Both the position numbers and the translations under genes were made by a program. The notes under the pieces were generated by a model. The model was not told the origin of the DNA, ran no database searches, and was given only the letters and a program-made list of their open reading frames with translations. Shown here one piece after another: positions 7,924-18,100 of a stretch of 64,000 nt of DNA (position 1 is its first letter; each line of letters opens with the position of its first letter). Source of the stretch: Microbacterium sp. LWH13-1.2. Its GTDB lineage: Bacteria > Actinomycetota > Actinomycetes > Actinomycetales > Microbacteriaceae. The DNA lies in NCBI RefSeq assembly GCF_038397735.1, contig NZ_CP151635.1:2852001-2916000 (forward strand), in the 5' to 3' direction.

Positions 7924-8921
7924 CCACGGCATTCGCCCCGGCATCCGACGTCGAGTCGCCCCGGGCTCTCCCCCAGCTGCTCTCGTATCTCAAGGGCCCC
8001 GTCGGCAGCATCGGCCTGATGCTCGCTGCCGTCATCATCATCGGTGCGATCGCGGTCGGGCCCGCGTTCTTCTCGGTCTCGAACGTGCGCATCGTCGGCG
8101 TCGCGGTCGCGATCCCCCTCATCGTCGGCGTGCTCGCGTCGTTCGCGCTGCTCGCCGGTGTGGTCGACCTGTCGATCGGATCGATGGTCGGCTTCGGCGC
8201 CGTCGCGTTCAACCAGCTCGTCGCGTCGGGGATCGATCCGTGGATGGCCGCGGGGGTCACCGTCCTGCTCGGCGTCGTCGTCGGCTCGATCAACGCGTTC
8301 GTGATCGTGGGTCTCGGCGCCGAACCGCTCGCCGTCACCCTGGGCATGCTGACGCTGCTGCGGGGCGTGTGCCAGGCGATCGTCGTGCAGGCTCCGCCGA
8401 CCACGCTCATCGAACCGCTCTACGACGTCACCCAGGGCACCACGTTCGGCATCCCGACCCTGCTGCTGATCGGCGTCGGCCTGACGCTCGTCGCGGCGGG
8501 CGTGGTCTCGAAGACCCGGGTCGGACGCAAGATCCAGGCCGTCGGCGGCGACCCTCGGGCCGCCCAGCGCGCCGGCATCTCGGTCGTGAAGGTGCGCACG
8601 GTCGCGCTCATCGTGAGCGCAGTGGGAGCCGCGATCGGTGGCATCTTCTACGTGGGGCAGCTCGGCTCGGCATCCAACATCCTCGGCACCGGACTGGAGT
8701 TCCAGATCTACGCGGCGCTGATGATCGGCGGATACTCGATCACCCGCGGCGGCGTCGGCAACCCGATCGGCGCGCTTCTGGGCCTGCTGGTCGTGGCCGG
8801 CATCACGAACATCCTGAACGTGAGCTTCATCGACCCCGACTACCTCGACCTCATCGTGGCGGTGATCCTGCTGGCCGCCGTGCTGGTCGACCGCTTCCGC
8901 GGAGGGGACGCCTTCGAATGA
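7920..8921 (+). CDS. Sugar ABC transporter permease 2 (RbsC-like)
   Basis: A 333-residue membrane protein paralogous to the preceding permease, carrying LAGVVDLSIGSMVGFGAVAFN and the cytoplasmic-loop stretch GGDPRAAQRAGISVVKVR, the equivalent of GGNPQAARARGVSLRRVR in its partner. Two different permeases probably form a heterodimer with two copies of the half-size ATPase. The ATG at 7920 overlaps the stop of the upstream gene, and its own stop overlaps the ATG of the aldo/keto reductase gene, so the whole block is translationally coupled. Confidence 0.88.
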   Translation: MTTAFAPASDVESPRALPQLLSYLKGPVGSIGLMLAAVIIIGAIAVGPAFFSVSNVRIVGVAVAIPLIVGVLASFALLAGVVDLSIGSMVGFGAVAFNQLVASGIDPWMAAGVTVLLGVVVGSINAFVIVGLGAEPLAVTLGMLTLLRGVCQAIVVQAPPTTLIEPLYDVTQGTTFGIPTLLLIGVGLTLVAAGVVSKTRVGRKIQAVGGDPRAAQRAGISVVKVRTVALIVSAVGAAIGGIFYVGQLGSASNILGTGLEFQIYAALMIGGYSITRGGVGNPIGALLGLLVVAGITNILNVSFIDPDYLDLIVAVILLAAVLVDRFRGGDAFE

Positions 8922-9883
8922 GCACCGACCATCCGCTCACGCTCGAGCGCAAGATCCTGGGCCGCACCGGGCTCGCCGTCTCGCCGATCTGCATCGGCAC
9001 CGCGGCGTGGGGAGTCTCGTCCCCCGTGCACGGCCTGACGGTGCCGGAGGAGGATGCGGTGCAGCTGACGCTGGCTGCATTCGAGAGCCCCGTCACCTTC
9101 ATCGACACCTCGAACAACTACGGCGACGGCGAGAGCGAGCGGCGGATCGGTCTGGCGGTTCGTCGGGCGGGAGGCGTACCGGAAGGTTTCGTGATCCAGA
9201 CGAAGCTCGACCGCGACCCCGAGAGCGACTCGTTCGACCCCGACCGCATGCGGCGTTCGCTCGACGAGAGCCTCGAGCGGCTCGGCATCGACCGGGTGCC
9301 GATCCTGCACCTGCACGACCCCGAGCACATCGGCTTCGACGCGGCGATGGCACCGGGCGGCCCCGTCGAGATGCTGCAATCACTGCGTGATGAGGGATAC
9401 GCCGACTTCATCGGGATCTCGGGAGGGCCGGCGCGGATGCTCACGCGATTCGTCGAGACGGACGTCTTCGACGTGCTGATCACGCACAACCGGGCCACAC
9501 TGGTCGACCGCACGGCGGATGCCCTGCTCGACGCCGCCGCCGCGGCGGACATCGGCGTGGTGAACGCGGCGATCTACGGAGGCGGGATCCTCGCGAGCTG
9601 GCCCCGCACGTCCGATCGCTATCACTACGCCCCCGCGTCGACCGAGATGCTCGCAGCGATCGACGCGATGGGCGCGGCGTGCGAACGCCACGGAGTGCCC
9701 CTGATCGTGGCGGCGCTGCAGAGCTCGCTGCGCGATCCGCGCATCCACTCCACCGTGTGCGGGCTGGTCACACCGCAGCAGCTCGACGAGACTGTGCGCA
9801 TGGCCGAGACCGTCATCCCCGACGCACTCTGGGAGGAGCTCGACGCGCTCCGCCCCTCACGGGAATCGTGGATCGATGACTGA
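8918..9883 (+). CDS. Aldo/keto reductase (aldose dehydrogenase type)
   Basis: A 321-residue aldo/keto reductase of the branch that includes D-threo-aldose 1-dehydrogenase and L-fucose dehydrogenase. The N-terminal ILGRTGLAVSPICIGTAAWG and the FIDTSNNYGDGESERRIG segment with catalytic aspartate and tyrosine are present. The lysine is in IQTKLDRD and the histidine in ILHLHDPEH, so the catalytic tetrad looks complete. Its ATG overlaps the permease stop (ATGA), and the downstream ThuA-like gene starts eight bases before its end. The context suggests oxidation or reduction of the imported sugar. Confidence 0.85.
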   Translation: MSTDHPLTLERKILGRTGLAVSPICIGTAAWGVSSPVHGLTVPEEDAVQLTLAAFESPVTFIDTSNNYGDGESERRIGLAVRRAGGVPEGFVIQTKLDRDPESDSFDPDRMRRSLDESLERLGIDRVPILHLHDPEHIGFDAAMAPGGPVEMLQSLRDEGYADFIGISGGPARMLTRFVETDVFDVLITHNRATLVDRTADALLDAAAAADIGVVNAAIYGGGILASWPRTSDRYHYAPASTEMLAAIDAMGAACERHGVPLIVAALQSSLRDPRIHSTVCGLVTPQQLDETVRMAETVIPDALWEELDALRPSRESWIDD

Positions 9884-11015
9884 CCGCCCCGCCCTGCTCG
9901 TCACCGGCGTCGGCGCGCACGCCGACCCCTGGCACGGTCTGGCCGCGACCGGCGAGGCGCTCGCGGCGGTGCTCGTCGAGCGGATGCCGGTGCGCCGCCT
10001 CGACACCGACGACGTGGCCGATGGAGCGACTCTGACGGACGCCGCGCTGCTCGTCGTGAACATCAGCGCCGATCTGGGCGTGGATGCCGCTGCGGCGAGC
10101 GCCGTGCTCGATCCTCTGCTCGACGCCGTGGCCTCGGGCATCCCGCTGCTCGCGGTGCACTCCTCGTCTCTCGCCTTCCGTGACGATCCCCGCTGGGCCG
10201 AGCTGCTGGGTGGGCGATGGGTGCCGGGGGTGACGATGCATCCGCAGATCGGCTGGAGCGTGGTGCAGCCGTCCGCTCCGCTCCCCCCGTTCCGGGTCTA
10301 CGACGAGCGGTACTCGCACCTCGAGGTCGGCGACGGTTCCGCGGTGCGGGCGATCCACACCGACGACGGCATCACCCACGCTCTCGCCTGGTCACGCCAC
10401 GGCGCTGACGGACACGGCGGCGTCGCGTACTCGGCACTCGGCCACGGCGTCGAGGCCTATCGGGCCGACGGCACGCGCGCGCTGCTCCATGCGCTGGTCG
10501 ACGAACTGGTCGGTACCGACCATGCGCTGGACCCGGCCCCGTCGGCGATCCCGCCGGAGCGGGCGTTCGAGGCCGCCGCGCTCGATTACGAACTCATCGC
10601 GATCGCACCGCACGGCGGCGATGTCGGAGTGGCCGGCTTCGCTGATCACTTCGACGACGGTGAGCTGCTGGCATCCGGCTACCTCCTGCTCGAGCGCCTG
10701 CGCGACGGCGGTGCCGCCCTGCACAGCCACGGCCGCGAGGTCGGTCGGCTCGCGTCCGTCGACGTCGGTCTGCGTGTCGACCTGCCCGGAGCCGCGATCG
10801 ACGGACGGATGCTGCGTTCCGCCGACGCGGGGATCGCACTGGTCGCCGAACACGGGCGTTGGCAGGGCGGCGGCGACGGATCTGCCATCCTGCTCGGAGA
10901 CGACTGGCGCGTCGTCGTGGTCCACGGCCCGGCGCGCGTCAAGCTCGATAATCGCGTCCGACTGCTCGACGACCTGCGGGCTCTGACTCGGACGCAGGAG
11001 GAGCGGCATGCCTGA
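9876..11015 (+). CDS. ThuA-like domain protein with an extra C-terminal domain
   Basis: A 379-residue cytoplasmic protein. The first roughly 210 residues resemble the ThuA (trehalose utilisation, glutamine-amidotransferase-like fold) family: PALLVTGVGAHADPWHGLAATG at the start, a central LLAVHSSSLAFRDDPRW segment at the position of the usual 'HGxxxxF' turn, and YDERYSHLEV and GHGVEAYRADG further on. About 165 residues of unrecognised sequence follow. ThuA proteins are repeatedly found with sugar oxidoreductases and are implicated in keto-sugar metabolism, but the reaction is unsettled. It overlaps the genes on both sides (8 bases each). Confidence 0.7.
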   Translation: MTDRPALLVTGVGAHADPWHGLAATGEALAAVLVERMPVRRLDTDDVADGATLTDAALLVVNISADLGVDAAAASAVLDPLLDAVASGIPLLAVHSSSLAFRDDPRWAELLGGRWVPGVTMHPQIGWSVVQPSAPLPPFRVYDERYSHLEVGDGSAVRAIHTDDGITHALAWSRHGADGHGGVAYSALGHGVEAYRADGTRALLHALVDELVGTDHALDPAPSAIPPERAFEAAALDYELIAIAPHGGDVGVAGFADHFDDGELLASGYLLLERLRDGGAALHSHGREVGRLASVDVGLRVDLPGAAIDGRMLRSADAGIALVAEHGRWQGGGDGSAILLGDDWRVVVVHGPARVKLDNRVRLLDDLRALTRTQEERHA

Positions 11016-12009
11016 CATCGGCCTCCGAGACGTCGCCGAGCGCGCCGGGGTCTCGATCGGAACCGTCTCGAACGCGCTGAACCGCCCGGAGCTCGTCTCC
11101 GAGTCCGCGGCCGCCCGCGTCGCCGAGGCCGTCGACGAGCTCGGCTACGTGCCCAACATCGCCGCCCGACAGCTCAAGGCGGGTCGCAGCGATGCGATCG
11201 GGTTCTCGGTGATCAACATCACCAACCCGTTCTTCGCCGACCTCGCGTTCGGCGCCGAGGAGCAGGCGCTGACCGCCGGCTACTCCGTGCTCGTGGGCAA
11301 CGGCTTCGACTCGGCCGAGCGCGAGTCGCGCTACCTCGACCTGTTCGAGCGGCAGCGCGTCGACGGCGTGCTCATCGCCCCGGTCGAGTACCACGAGGAG
11401 TACCTGCAGCGCTTCCGCCGCAGAGGGGTGCCCGTCGTGCTCGTCGACCAGCGGCATCCACGCGGCGAGTTCTCCTCCGTGTCGGTCGACAACCGGCTCG
11501 GCGGACGCATCGCGGCTCAGGCGCTCCTCGACGGCGGATGCCGACACCTGGCGTTCATCGGCGGACCGAAGTCGCGCGAGCAGATGAACGAGCGTCTCAC
11601 CGGACTGCACGAGGTGGCGGATGCCGCAGGTGTGCGCACCACGCTCATCGAGACGACCACGCTGAACACCGGACTCGGCCGTGAGATCGGCGAGCAGATC
11701 GCCGATCTGCCCGCAGCGGACCGCCCCGACGGGATCTTCGCCGGTAACGACCACCTCGCCCTCGGCCTGCTGCAGGGGCTCGTCGGGCGGGGCCTGCGCG
11801 TGCCCGAGGACATCTCGCTGGTCGGCTACGACGACATCGAGTTCGCCGGCGCCGCGGTCGTGCCCCTGACCTCGGTGCGCCAACCCGCCCGAGAGATGGG
11901 CGCGCGGGCCATCGAGCTGCTCATGCACCACCTCGCAGGCTCCGACGATCCGATCGAGGCGCGCTTCGTGCCCGAGCTCGTGGTTCGGGCCTCGACCCGC
12001 TCCCACTGA
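11008..12009 (+). CDS. LacI-family transcriptional regulator of the sugar operon
   Basis: A 333-residue repressor with an N-terminal helix-turn-helix (GLRDVAERAGVSIGTVSNALN, split here as two helices, about residues 4-24), the hinge and a periplasmic-binding-protein-like effector domain starting near AIGFSVINITNPFFADL. FAGNDHLALGLLQGL and SLVGYDDIEF are standard for the family. A GGAGGAG ribosome site lies just before the ATG. It lies inside the operon it most likely controls, and the AAACGTTT palindromes at 4850-4880 are its probable targets (inference). The recognition helix has Ile-Gly at the specificity positions. Confidence 0.9.
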   Translation: MPDIGLRDVAERAGVSIGTVSNALNRPELVSESAAARVAEAVDELGYVPNIAARQLKAGRSDAIGFSVINITNPFFADLAFGAEEQALTAGYSVLVGNGFDSAERESRYLDLFERQRVDGVLIAPVEYHEEYLQRFRRRGVPVVLVDQRHPRGEFSSVSVDNRLGGRIAAQALLDGGCRHLAFIGGPKSREQMNERLTGLHEVADAAGVRTTLIETTTLNTGLGREIGEQIADLPAADRPDGIFAGNDHLALGLLQGLVGRGLRVPEDISLVGYDDIEFAGAAVVPLTSVRQPAREMGARAIELLMHHLAGSDDPIEARFVPELVVRASTRSH

Positions 12010-12055
12010 CCTTCCCCACCCATCCGGTCCTCGCGACCACCGACCCAGGAGATCC

Positions 12056-14140
12056 ATGCATTACGGCGCCGACTACAACCCCGAGCAGTGGCCACGAGAG
12101 GTGTGGCCCGAAGACGTGCGGCTCATGCGCGAAGCGGGTGTGACGCTCGTGAGCCTCGGGATCTTCTCGTGGTCGCGGATCCAGCCCGCCGAGGGCGAGT
12201 TCGACTGGGAATGGCTCGACGAGATCATCGGGCTGCTGCACGAGGGCGGCATCCAGGTCGACCTCGCCACCGCCACCGCATCCCCACCACCCTGGGCCTC
12301 CGCCGCGTACCCCGAGATGCTGCCGCAGGATGCCGACGGATCGACCTTCTGGCCCGGCAGCCGCCAGGCGTACGCGCCCGCTTCGCCCGTCTACCGTCGC
12401 CTCGCGTCGGAGCTCGTCACCGCCCTCGCGGAGCGCTACGCGCAGCATCCGGCCGTCGTGCTCTGGCACGTCAACAACGAGTACGGATGCCACCTGCACT
12501 ACGACTACTCCGACGCGGCGCGCGACGCGTTCCGCGTGTGGCTCGAGCGCAGGTACGCGACGATCGACGCCCTCAACCACGCCTGGGGCACGGACTTCTG
12601 GTCGCAGCGCTACACCGCGTTCGACCAGATCGTGCCGCCGCGCAAGGCGCCGTACAGCATCAACCCCACCAGCGTGCTCGACTTCAAGCGGTTCACCTCC
12701 GACACCCTGCTCGAGCTGTACGTGATGGAGCGCGACATCATCCGCGCCTCCGGGGCGACGCAGCCGATCACCACGAACTTCATGGGGGCGTTCCCGCCGG
12801 CCGACTACTGGAAGTGGGCGGATGAGGTCGACGTCATCTGCGACGACAACTACCCCGACCCCAACGACCCCGAGTCGTTCCGCGGCGCGGCGTTCGCACG
12901 CGAGCTCATGCGCGGGCTCAAGCCGGGTGTGCCGTGGCTCCTCACCGAGCAGTCGACGAACGCGCTGAACTGGCGCCCGACCAACGCGCCGAAAGCGCCG
13001 GGTCAGATGGCGGCGATCAGCGCCCAGGCGGTCGGGCGCGGTGCCGACGGCATCATGTTCTTCCAGTGGCGCCAGTCCCGCCGCGGCAGCGAGAAGTTCC
13101 ACTCGGCGATGGTGCCGCAGGCCGGGCTCGACACACGTACGTGGCGGGAGGTCACAGACCTCGGCGGTCAGCTCGCGCAGCTGCCCGACCTGCCGGATGT
13201 CGCCTCGGGGGCGAAGATCGCCCTCGTGTTCGACTGGGAGAACTGGTGGGCCATCGACGGCCGCGACCACCCGATCGTGCTCGACTACCTCACGCTCTCG
13301 CACCGCTGGCACGCGGCTCTGCACCGCCAGAACCTGGCCGTCGACATCGTGAACACGACCAGTGACCTGAGTGCGTACTCGCTCGTCGTGGCGCCCCAGC
13401 AGTACCTCCTCGGCGACGAGGGCGCGGCCAACCTGACCTCGTATGTGCGCCACGGCGGCACCCTCTTCGTCTCGGCGTTCAGCGACGTGGTCGACCAGGA
13501 CGACGCCTTCCGCGAGGGCGGTTTCATCGTCTCGCTGCGGGATGCTCTCGGTGTGGCCCTCGAGGACTTCGGAGCGATGGTGCCGCCCGAGTCCGTGCGC
13601 TCGGCCGACTCGGCCGGCGAGGTCGCCCTGCACGCGGTGCCCGACGGGCCCGGTCAGTCGGAGGCCCCGCTCGACGGGCCCGCCGGCCGGATCATCGGCC
13701 AGTACTTCGCCGAGGAGCTGCTCGTGCAGGATGCCGAGGTGCTCGGCCGCTTCACCGAGGGCCGCACCGAGGGCCGGGCGGCGTTCACCCGCAAGGACTT
13801 CGGCGCAGGTCACGGCTACTATCTCGCGACGATCCCCGACGACGACGGCATGGCCGCGGTGCTGGGCTGGCTCGCGGCCGAGGCCGGGGTCACCGCCGAG
13901 ATCGAAGGACTTCCCGAGCACGTCGAGATCGCCCGCCGCGGCGGCATCCTCACCGTCATCAACCACAGCGCCGAGCCGTTCGCGGTCGAGGTGGCCGGTA
14001 CCGATGTGCTCACCGGCTCGACCGACGCGCGCCGCGAGCTCGGGGCGTACGGATGGGTGTTCGTCGACACGAGCGACTCGCCGTCGTCGGTTTCGCAGAA
14101 CTCGCAGGACTCGCAGGACTCGCAGAAGGAGAACAGCTGA
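12056..14140 (+). CDS. Beta-galactosidase, glycoside hydrolase family 42
   Basis: A 694-residue GH42 enzyme without a signal peptide, so cytoplasmic, hydrolysing beta-D-galactosides (or alpha-L-arabinopyranosides) brought in by the transporter. The N-terminal GADYNPEQWP is a family hallmark. The acid/base glutamate lies in WHVNNEYGCH (about residue 143) and the nucleophile glutamate in WLLTEQST (about residue 301). A beta-galactosidase trimerisation (class 1 amidotransferase-like) domain and a small C-terminal domain follow. The extreme C-terminus is an odd Ser-Gln-rich tail made by a 9-base tandem repeat. The 46 bases upstream show no clear promoter. Confidence 0.93.
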   Translation: MHYGADYNPEQWPREVWPEDVRLMREAGVTLVSLGIFSWSRIQPAEGEFDWEWLDEIIGLLHEGGIQVDLATATASPPPWASAAYPEMLPQDADGSTFWPGSRQAYAPASPVYRRLASELVTALAERYAQHPAVVLWHVNNEYGCHLHYDYSDAARDAFRVWLERRYATIDALNHAWGTDFWSQRYTAFDQIVPPRKAPYSINPTSVLDFKRFTSDTLLELYVMERDIIRASGATQPITTNFMGAFPPADYWKWADEVDVICDDNYPDPNDPESFRGAAFARELMRGLKPGVPWLLTEQSTNALNWRPTNAPKAPGQMAAISAQAVGRGADGIMFFQWRQSRRGSEKFHSAMVPQAGLDTRTWREVTDLGGQLAQLPDLPDVASGAKIALVFDWENWWAIDGRDHPIVLDYLTLSHRWHAALHRQNLAVDIVNTTSDLSAYSLVVAPQQYLLGDEGAANLTSYVRHGGTLFVSAFSDVVDQDDAFREGGFIVSLRDALGVALEDFGAMVPPESVRSADSAGEVALHAVPDGPGQSEAPLDGPAGRIIGQYFAEELLVQDAEVLGRFTEGRTEGRAAFTRKDFGAGHGYYLATIPDDDGMAAVLGWLAAEAGVTAEIEGLPEHVEIARRGGILTVINHSAEPFAVEVAGTDVLTGSTDARRELGAYGWVFVDTSDSPSSVSQNSQDSQDSQKENS
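14093..14128 (+). repeat. Four 9-base tandem units at the 3' end of the GH42 gene
   Basis: TCGCAGAAC, TCGCAGGAC, TCGCAGGAC and TCGCAGAAG follow one another in frame and encode Ser-Gln-(Asn/Asp/Asp/Lys). Units 2 and 3 are identical. Copy number could change by slippage without altering frame, and the encoded tail is outside any conserved domain. Confidence 0.85.
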
Positions 14141-15105
14141 TGCACTACACACGTCTCGGACGAGCAGGCGCCCGCGTGAGCCGCCTGGCCCTCGGCACCA
14201 TGAACTTCGGCCCTGTGATCGATGAGGAGGCCTCGCGCGCCATCCTGGATCGCGCGGTGGAGGCGGGAATCGACTTCATCGACACCGCCGACGTCTACGG
14301 CGGCGGCCGGTGGGGCGACCACCCCGGGCAGTCGGAGGAGATCCTCGGACGCTGGATGCGCGACCGCGGCAACCGCGACGACCTGATCGTCGCGACCAAG
14401 GTGTTCGGCGTGATGGGTCCCCGATCGAACGACCGAGGGCTGTCGGCGGTGCACATCCGCGCCTCGGTCGACGCGTCGCTGCGACGACTCGGCACCGACC
14501 ACATCGACCTGTACCAGATGCACCACATCGACCGCGATGTGCCGCTCGACGAGACGCTCAGCGCCTTCGCGACGCTGCGCGAGCAGGGCAAGATCACCTA
14601 CCTCGGCAGCTCGAACTTCGCCGGCTGGCACCTCGCGCGCGTGCACGAGGTCGCCGCGGCATCCGGCTATCCGGCCCCGGTGACGGAGCAGTCGCTGTAC
14701 AACCTCACCGAACGCACCGTCGAGCTGGAGGTCGTGCCCGCCGCGGAGCAGTACGGCATGGGGCTGCTGCCCTGGTCTCCGCTCGCCAGCGGGCAGCTCG
14801 GAGGAGTGCTGCAGAAGACCGACCGCTCGCGGTCGAGCCTCGACGCCCTCGGAGACCGGCGCCCCGCGATCGAGCGCTACGAGGAGTTCTGCGCCGAGCT
14901 CGGCATCCGCCCCGGTGTCGTCGCGATCGCCTGGCTGCTGCACCAGCCGGCGGTGACCGCCCCGGTGATCGGTCCGCGCACGATCGACCAGCTCGACTCG
15001 GCCGTCGAGGCGCTCGACGTGACGCTCGATGCCGAGACGCTCGCCGAGCTCGACCGCATCTGGCCCGGTCCCGGCGGCACCGCCCCCGAGGCCTACGCCT
15101 GGTAG
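14140..15105 (+). CDS. Aldo/keto reductase
   Basis: A 321-residue aldo/keto reductase different from the one at 8918. It begins YTRLGRAGARVSRLALGTMN and contains FIDTADVYGGGRWG with the catalytic aspartate and tyrosine, the lysine in IVATKVFG and the histidine in LYQMHHIDRD. YLGSSNFAGWHL and WSPLASGQLGG are also typical of the family. The ATG shares a base with the stop of the GH42 gene (TGATG), so it is the last coupled gene of the operon. Substrate unknown; the context suggests reduction or oxidation of a released monosaccharide. Confidence 0.87.
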   Translation: MHYTRLGRAGARVSRLALGTMNFGPVIDEEASRAILDRAVEAGIDFIDTADVYGGGRWGDHPGQSEEILGRWMRDRGNRDDLIVATKVFGVMGPRSNDRGLSAVHIRASVDASLRRLGTDHIDLYQMHHIDRDVPLDETLSAFATLREQGKITYLGSSNFAGWHLARVHEVAAASGYPAPVTEQSLYNLTERTVELEVVPAAEQYGMGLLPWSPLASGQLGGVLQKTDRSRSSLDALGDRRPAIERYEEFCAELGIRPGVVAIAWLLHQPAVTAPVIGPRTIDQLDSAVEALDVTLDAETLAELDRIWPGPGGTAPEAYAW

Positions 15106-15119
15106 CGAGCGCACACGGA

Positions 15120-15155
15120 GACCGGATGCCGGGGACATCGCCCCGGCATCCGGTC
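15120..15155. terminator. Bidirectional terminator between converging genes
   Basis: A perfect 15-base stem (15120-15134 with 15141-15155, 6-base loop) lies between the end of the rightward aldo/keto reductase operon and the end of the leftward pullulanase gene. It is followed by TTCGTCGTTC on the plus strand. Confidence 0.85.
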
Positions 15156-15164
15156 TTCGTCGTT

Positions 15165-18100
15165 CTAGTAGACGATCACGGGCAGGCTGCGAGGGCCGCG
15201 GGAGTCCTGCCACGGCTCCGTGCCGTCGAATCGCACCGTGAGCAGGTGGATCCCCCGGCCGAGCTTCGGCACCGAGACCGTGGCCCTGCCCTTGTCAGCC
15301 GACGTCAGCTCGACCGTCGCGACGATCCTTCCGCGGTCATGCACCGTCACGGTTCCCACCGGGGCCGTGCCATCGTCGGCGGTGACGGTCACCTTGACCG
15401 CGGCGCTCTTGCCCGCCTTCACCAGCACATCGGACGAGGCACGCACGCGGGTGTCGATCGGCTGCACCTGGTCGTCGACGAGCACGGCGACCGAGCGGGC
15501 GGGGATGGTCACGGTGCCGGTCGCGGCATCCCACGTCGTGGTCTTGACCACGGCATCCGCTCCGTTCGCCTGGGCCGGCGTCAGGGCGAACGAGCGTCCG
15601 GCCAGGCCTGCCACCGTCTGCGTGACCGGCGCGGGTGAGGAGTTGAAGGCGACGAGCGCCCCGTCGAGCTCGGCGTCGGCATCAGGACCGACCAGATCGT
15701 CGATCTGCATCAGGATCACGCCCGGCGCTGCGGCCTCTCCGCCGTTGGGGAAGGTGACCTTCTGCTGGATCAGCTCGGCGGAGCCGAGACGCAGCAGGTC
15801 GACCTCCTCGCGCACCCGCAGCAGATCGAGGGCGGATGCCTCGGCTGCCGCCATGTCGGCGGGCGCCGGCTTGAGCGCGGGATCGGCGAGCAGCGGCGCC
15901 ATGATCGGCCACTTCTCCTCGTTGTCGGCTGCGGTCGGGAGCCCGGATCCGAAGGTCGACTCCTGACCCGTCCAGTCGATGCGGTTGAACCAGTCGCCCG
16001 AGTTGTAGCTGTTGCGGTCGAGTGATTTCGATCGCAGCAGCTCGGTACCGGCGTGCCAGAACGACGGCGACTGCGAGAGCGTCACCGTCGCGAGCTCCAG
16101 AGTGTTCATGCGCACCCGATCGGCCATCGACGTATCGACGGGGAGCTTCAGCACCGAGAGGTCGTAGAGGGTCTCGTTGTCGTGCGCGTCGACGTAGTTG
16201 ATCACCTCGTCGGGCTGATCGGCATAGCCTGCCGCCGAGCCTCGGTAGTCGATGGCCTCGCCTGCCGTGACCGCGCCGTCGCTCGTCGTGAACGAGAAGT
16301 CGCGCAGATTGCCCGCGAGCCCGAGCTTGACCAGATCGGTCTCGTGCCCGAGGTCGGCGAGAGCCTGCTCGACGGTTCCGTTGATCGGATCGCCGTTCGG
16401 ATCGGTGCCGAGCCCCGTGCCGAAGCCCTGGCGGAACGTCGACGACGAGTCGACCGGGCTGCCGCCGTGCACAGCATCGCGCAGCCGGTCGTTGAACGTC
16501 CCGATGCCCGTGCCGCCGAGCTGGCCCTGTGTGGCCTGCTCGAACAGGCCGTTGTCGGCGACCTCACCGAAGTTCCAGCCCTCGCCGTACAGGTGGATCG
16601 CGGATCCGTCGATGCCATCCTTGTTCAGAGTCAGCGCGTCGAGTGCGTCACGGATGGCCTGCATGTTCGTCGTCGAGTGATGGCCCATGAGGTCGAACCG
16701 GAAGCCGTCGACCTTGTAGTCGCGGGCCCAGGTCACGACCGAGTCGACCATGAGCTTCTCTGCGGCGAGGTGCTCGGTCGCGACGTTCTGACAGCACGTC
16801 GATGTCTCGACGCCGCCTGCCGCATTGAGGCGGTGGTAGTAGCCCGGAACGACCTGGTCGAGCACCGACTTCTCGGCCTGACCGGATGCCGCGGTGTGGT
16901 TGAACACCTGATCGAGCACCACCTGCAGGTCCATGGCGTGCAGAGCACCGACCATCGACCGGAACTCGCTCACCCGTGCGCCGCCCTCGGCGTTCACGGC
17001 GTACGAACCCTCAGGGGTCGAGAAATGGTACGGGTCGTAGCCCCAGTTGAACGCGTCGGCATCGGCAACCGCCTGAATGCACGCCTGCTGCGCCGAATCG
17101 GCAGGGCCGAACGAGGCGAGGTCGCAGTCGGGCAGCGCCTGTGCCGCTCGGTCTTCCTCGATCGATGCGATGTCGAACGACGGCAGCAGATGCACGGTGT
17201 TGATGCCGGCATCCGCGAGCTGCTTCAGCTGGTCGGTGCCCGCGCTGTCGCGGGTGAAGGCCAGATAGGTGCCGCGCTCCGCGGCCGGAACCGTCTCGTC
17301 GCTGATCGAGAAGTCCCTGATGTGCAGCTCGTAGATCGCGCGGTCGACCGCTCGCTCCACGATCGGCGACGTCGTCTTCTGCCACTGCTTCGGCTGCCAG
17401 GCCTTGTCATCGAGATCGATGGCCACCGAGCGCTCCGAGTTCAGCGTGAGGGCGGTCGAGTACGGGTCGGTGACCCGGTTCGTCTCGATCACGCCGGTGG
17501 TCGGAGCGTAGACGACGACCTCCCAGAGGAACTCGTCACCCTTGAGGCCCTTCGCGCCCGCGACCGACCACACACCGGAGGCCGCATCCCACGTGGCCTC
17601 GTGACGCACGGGGTCGCCCTCAGCGCCCTCGTTCCAGGTGAGCAGCGTCGCGCTCTGCGCGGTCGGCGCCCACAGTCGGAACGTCGGCTTCTTGCCCGAG
17701 AACGTCACGCCGAGGTCGGCATCGTCGAGTGCAGCCGCGTAGACGTCGTCGAGCACACCCGCGATCTGCACGCCGGTGAACGCGGTGAGCGTGCCCGCCT
17801 CGTCGCGCTGGGCGACCGCGAGCTGCGTGCGCAGCAGCGTCGCGGCATCCGCATCGGTCACTCGCAGGGCGAGGTAGCCGTCGAGCGCCGGGAATCGGGC
17901 GAGCTGATCATCGGTCAGGCCGCTCTCGATCACCTCCAGCGCGATCGGCTCGGCGCCGGCGATGTCGCCGTCGACCACCGTGAGTGAGGCGTCGGACGAC
18001 GAGTGCAGCTGGTAGGCCGCCTTGTCGACCGACCCGAGGGTCGCCGGCCAGGCGATCGTCTCGGCATCGACCCACTGCGCGCGCTGCTCCCCCGTGCCGG

